From contig JAZSPB010000127.1 of NCBI GenBank assembly GCA_045537235.1, forward strand, positions 1 to 5,693: 5,693 bases of DNA. Reading direction: 5' to 3'. Positions within the stretch are counted from its first letter, which is position 1, and each line of letters begins with the position of its first letter. The notes under the pieces were generated by a model. That model saw only the letters and a list, made by a program, of their open reading frames with translations. It had not been told where the DNA came from and ran no database searches. This stretch comes from RGIG8775 sp045537235. Lineage in GTDB: Bacteria > Bacillota > Clostridia > Oscillospirales > CAG-272. Positions 5,518 through 5,693 of this stretch are shown here, one piece after another. Both the position numbers and the translations under genes were made by a program.

Positions 5518-5693
5518 GCGCCTGCGGGCGCGGGAGGTCGCTTTTTTGAAAAAAAGCTCCGCAAAAAACTTTTCTACGGCGCCCTTGCCTATGTTTGAGC
5601 GAACATACTGCACCCCATGGTGTCTCGCTATGTTCGCACAAACTACAAAAAGGGCGCCATAGAAAAGTTTTTGCGGAGCTTTTTTCAAAAAGC
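5518..5693. repeat. Large palindromic MITE-like repeat after holA (right end cut off)
   Basis: An outer segment (5518-5573) is the reverse complement of bases 1-57. From 5540 the sequence enters a long palindrome. The left arm 5540-5607 pairs with the right arm 5629-5693 through GCTTTTTTG...CTTTTCTA, then GGCGCCCTT (5578-5586 with 5650-5658), GTTTG (5593-5597 with CAAAC 5639-5643) and GCGAACATA (5599-5607 with 5629-5637). The loop is 21 nt, with an inner CACC-CCAT-GGTG. About six bases (5587-5592 against 5644-5649) and a few single positions do not pair. The right arm should continue past the window with GACCTCCC and the GCGCC hairpin. No transposase or credible ORF lies inside. It looks like a non-autonomous, dispersed palindromic element; the family name is unknown to me. 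Target-site duplications cannot be judged because one end is missing. Confidence 0.85.
5540..5573. terminator. Possible bidirectional terminator within the repeat arm
   Basis: GCTTTTTT-G-AAAAAAAGC (5540-5557) is a near-perfect short hairpin, and the arm ends in A6CTTTT (5563-5573). A GC hairpin GCGCC-TGCG-GGCGC (5518-5531) precedes it, with a T6 tract 10 nt further on. On the + strand this could end the holA transcript, and the symmetry would let it work from the other side too. It lacks the classic layout of a GC stem directly followed by T residues, so the role is inferred mainly from position after the last gene of a unit. Confidence 0.35.

Noticed and set aside
5414..5688. Short open frames on both strands across the terminal palindrome
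   Set aside because: They arise from repeat sequence and its reverse complement, overlap holA or each other, and have no family similarity or ribosome binding site.
1..5693. Circular molecule, because both ends carry the same AAAAG-T-GCGGAGC repeat
   Set aside because: The end copies differ in three homopolymer lengths, so there is no exact terminal overlap. A dispersed repeat at both ends explains the similarity, and no replication gene is present.

Overview
The window reads as chromosomal DNA from an uncultured clostridial Firmicute, probably a gut-type Oscillospirales- or Christensenellales-like lineage of moderate G+C. This is an inference from gene content: a YtqB/MnmM-type tRNA methyltransferase, a DUF6062-type protein, a C_GCAxxG_C_C redox-type domain, a VanY-like lipoprotein, and strong AGGAG/GGAGG ribosome binding sites throughout. 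All six supported genes are on the + strand and none is broken.

Layout: (1) 1-57 is one arm of a dispersed inverted-repeat element. (2) 91-936 is uppP (undecaprenyl-diphosphatase). (3) 937-1114 is a spacer full of C and G runs with a duplicated 8-mer and two competing hairpins. (4) 1115-2245 is a fusion of a HAD hydrolase to a C_GCAxxG_C_C domain. It lies 3 nt from (5) 2249-2959, a DUF6062-type cysteine-rich protein with an internally duplicated CxxC...CxxH pattern. (6) 2960-3093 is a spacer with small stem-loops. (7) 3094-3645 mnmM (ytqB), 3656-4405-4444 a VanY-like D,D-carboxypeptidase lipoprotein, and 4468-5502 holA (DNA polymerase III delta) are separated by 10 and 23 nt and look like one transcription unit. 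(8) 5518-5693 is a large palindromic repeat whose outer arm is the reverse complement of the first 57 bases; it runs off the window end.

Most of the genes are housekeeping: lipid-carrier recycling (uppP), peptidoglycan trimming (VanY-like), tRNA wobble-uridine modification (mnmM) and clamp loading (holA). The HAD-redox fusion plus the DUF6062 protein form the only functionally obscure pair. No phage, defence, CRISPR or antibiotic-resistance cassette is visible. The most unusual feature is the palindromic repeat family bracketing the block. It looks like a non-coding MITE-like or terminator-like dispersed repeat, and it probably also explains why the sequence begins and ends where it does.
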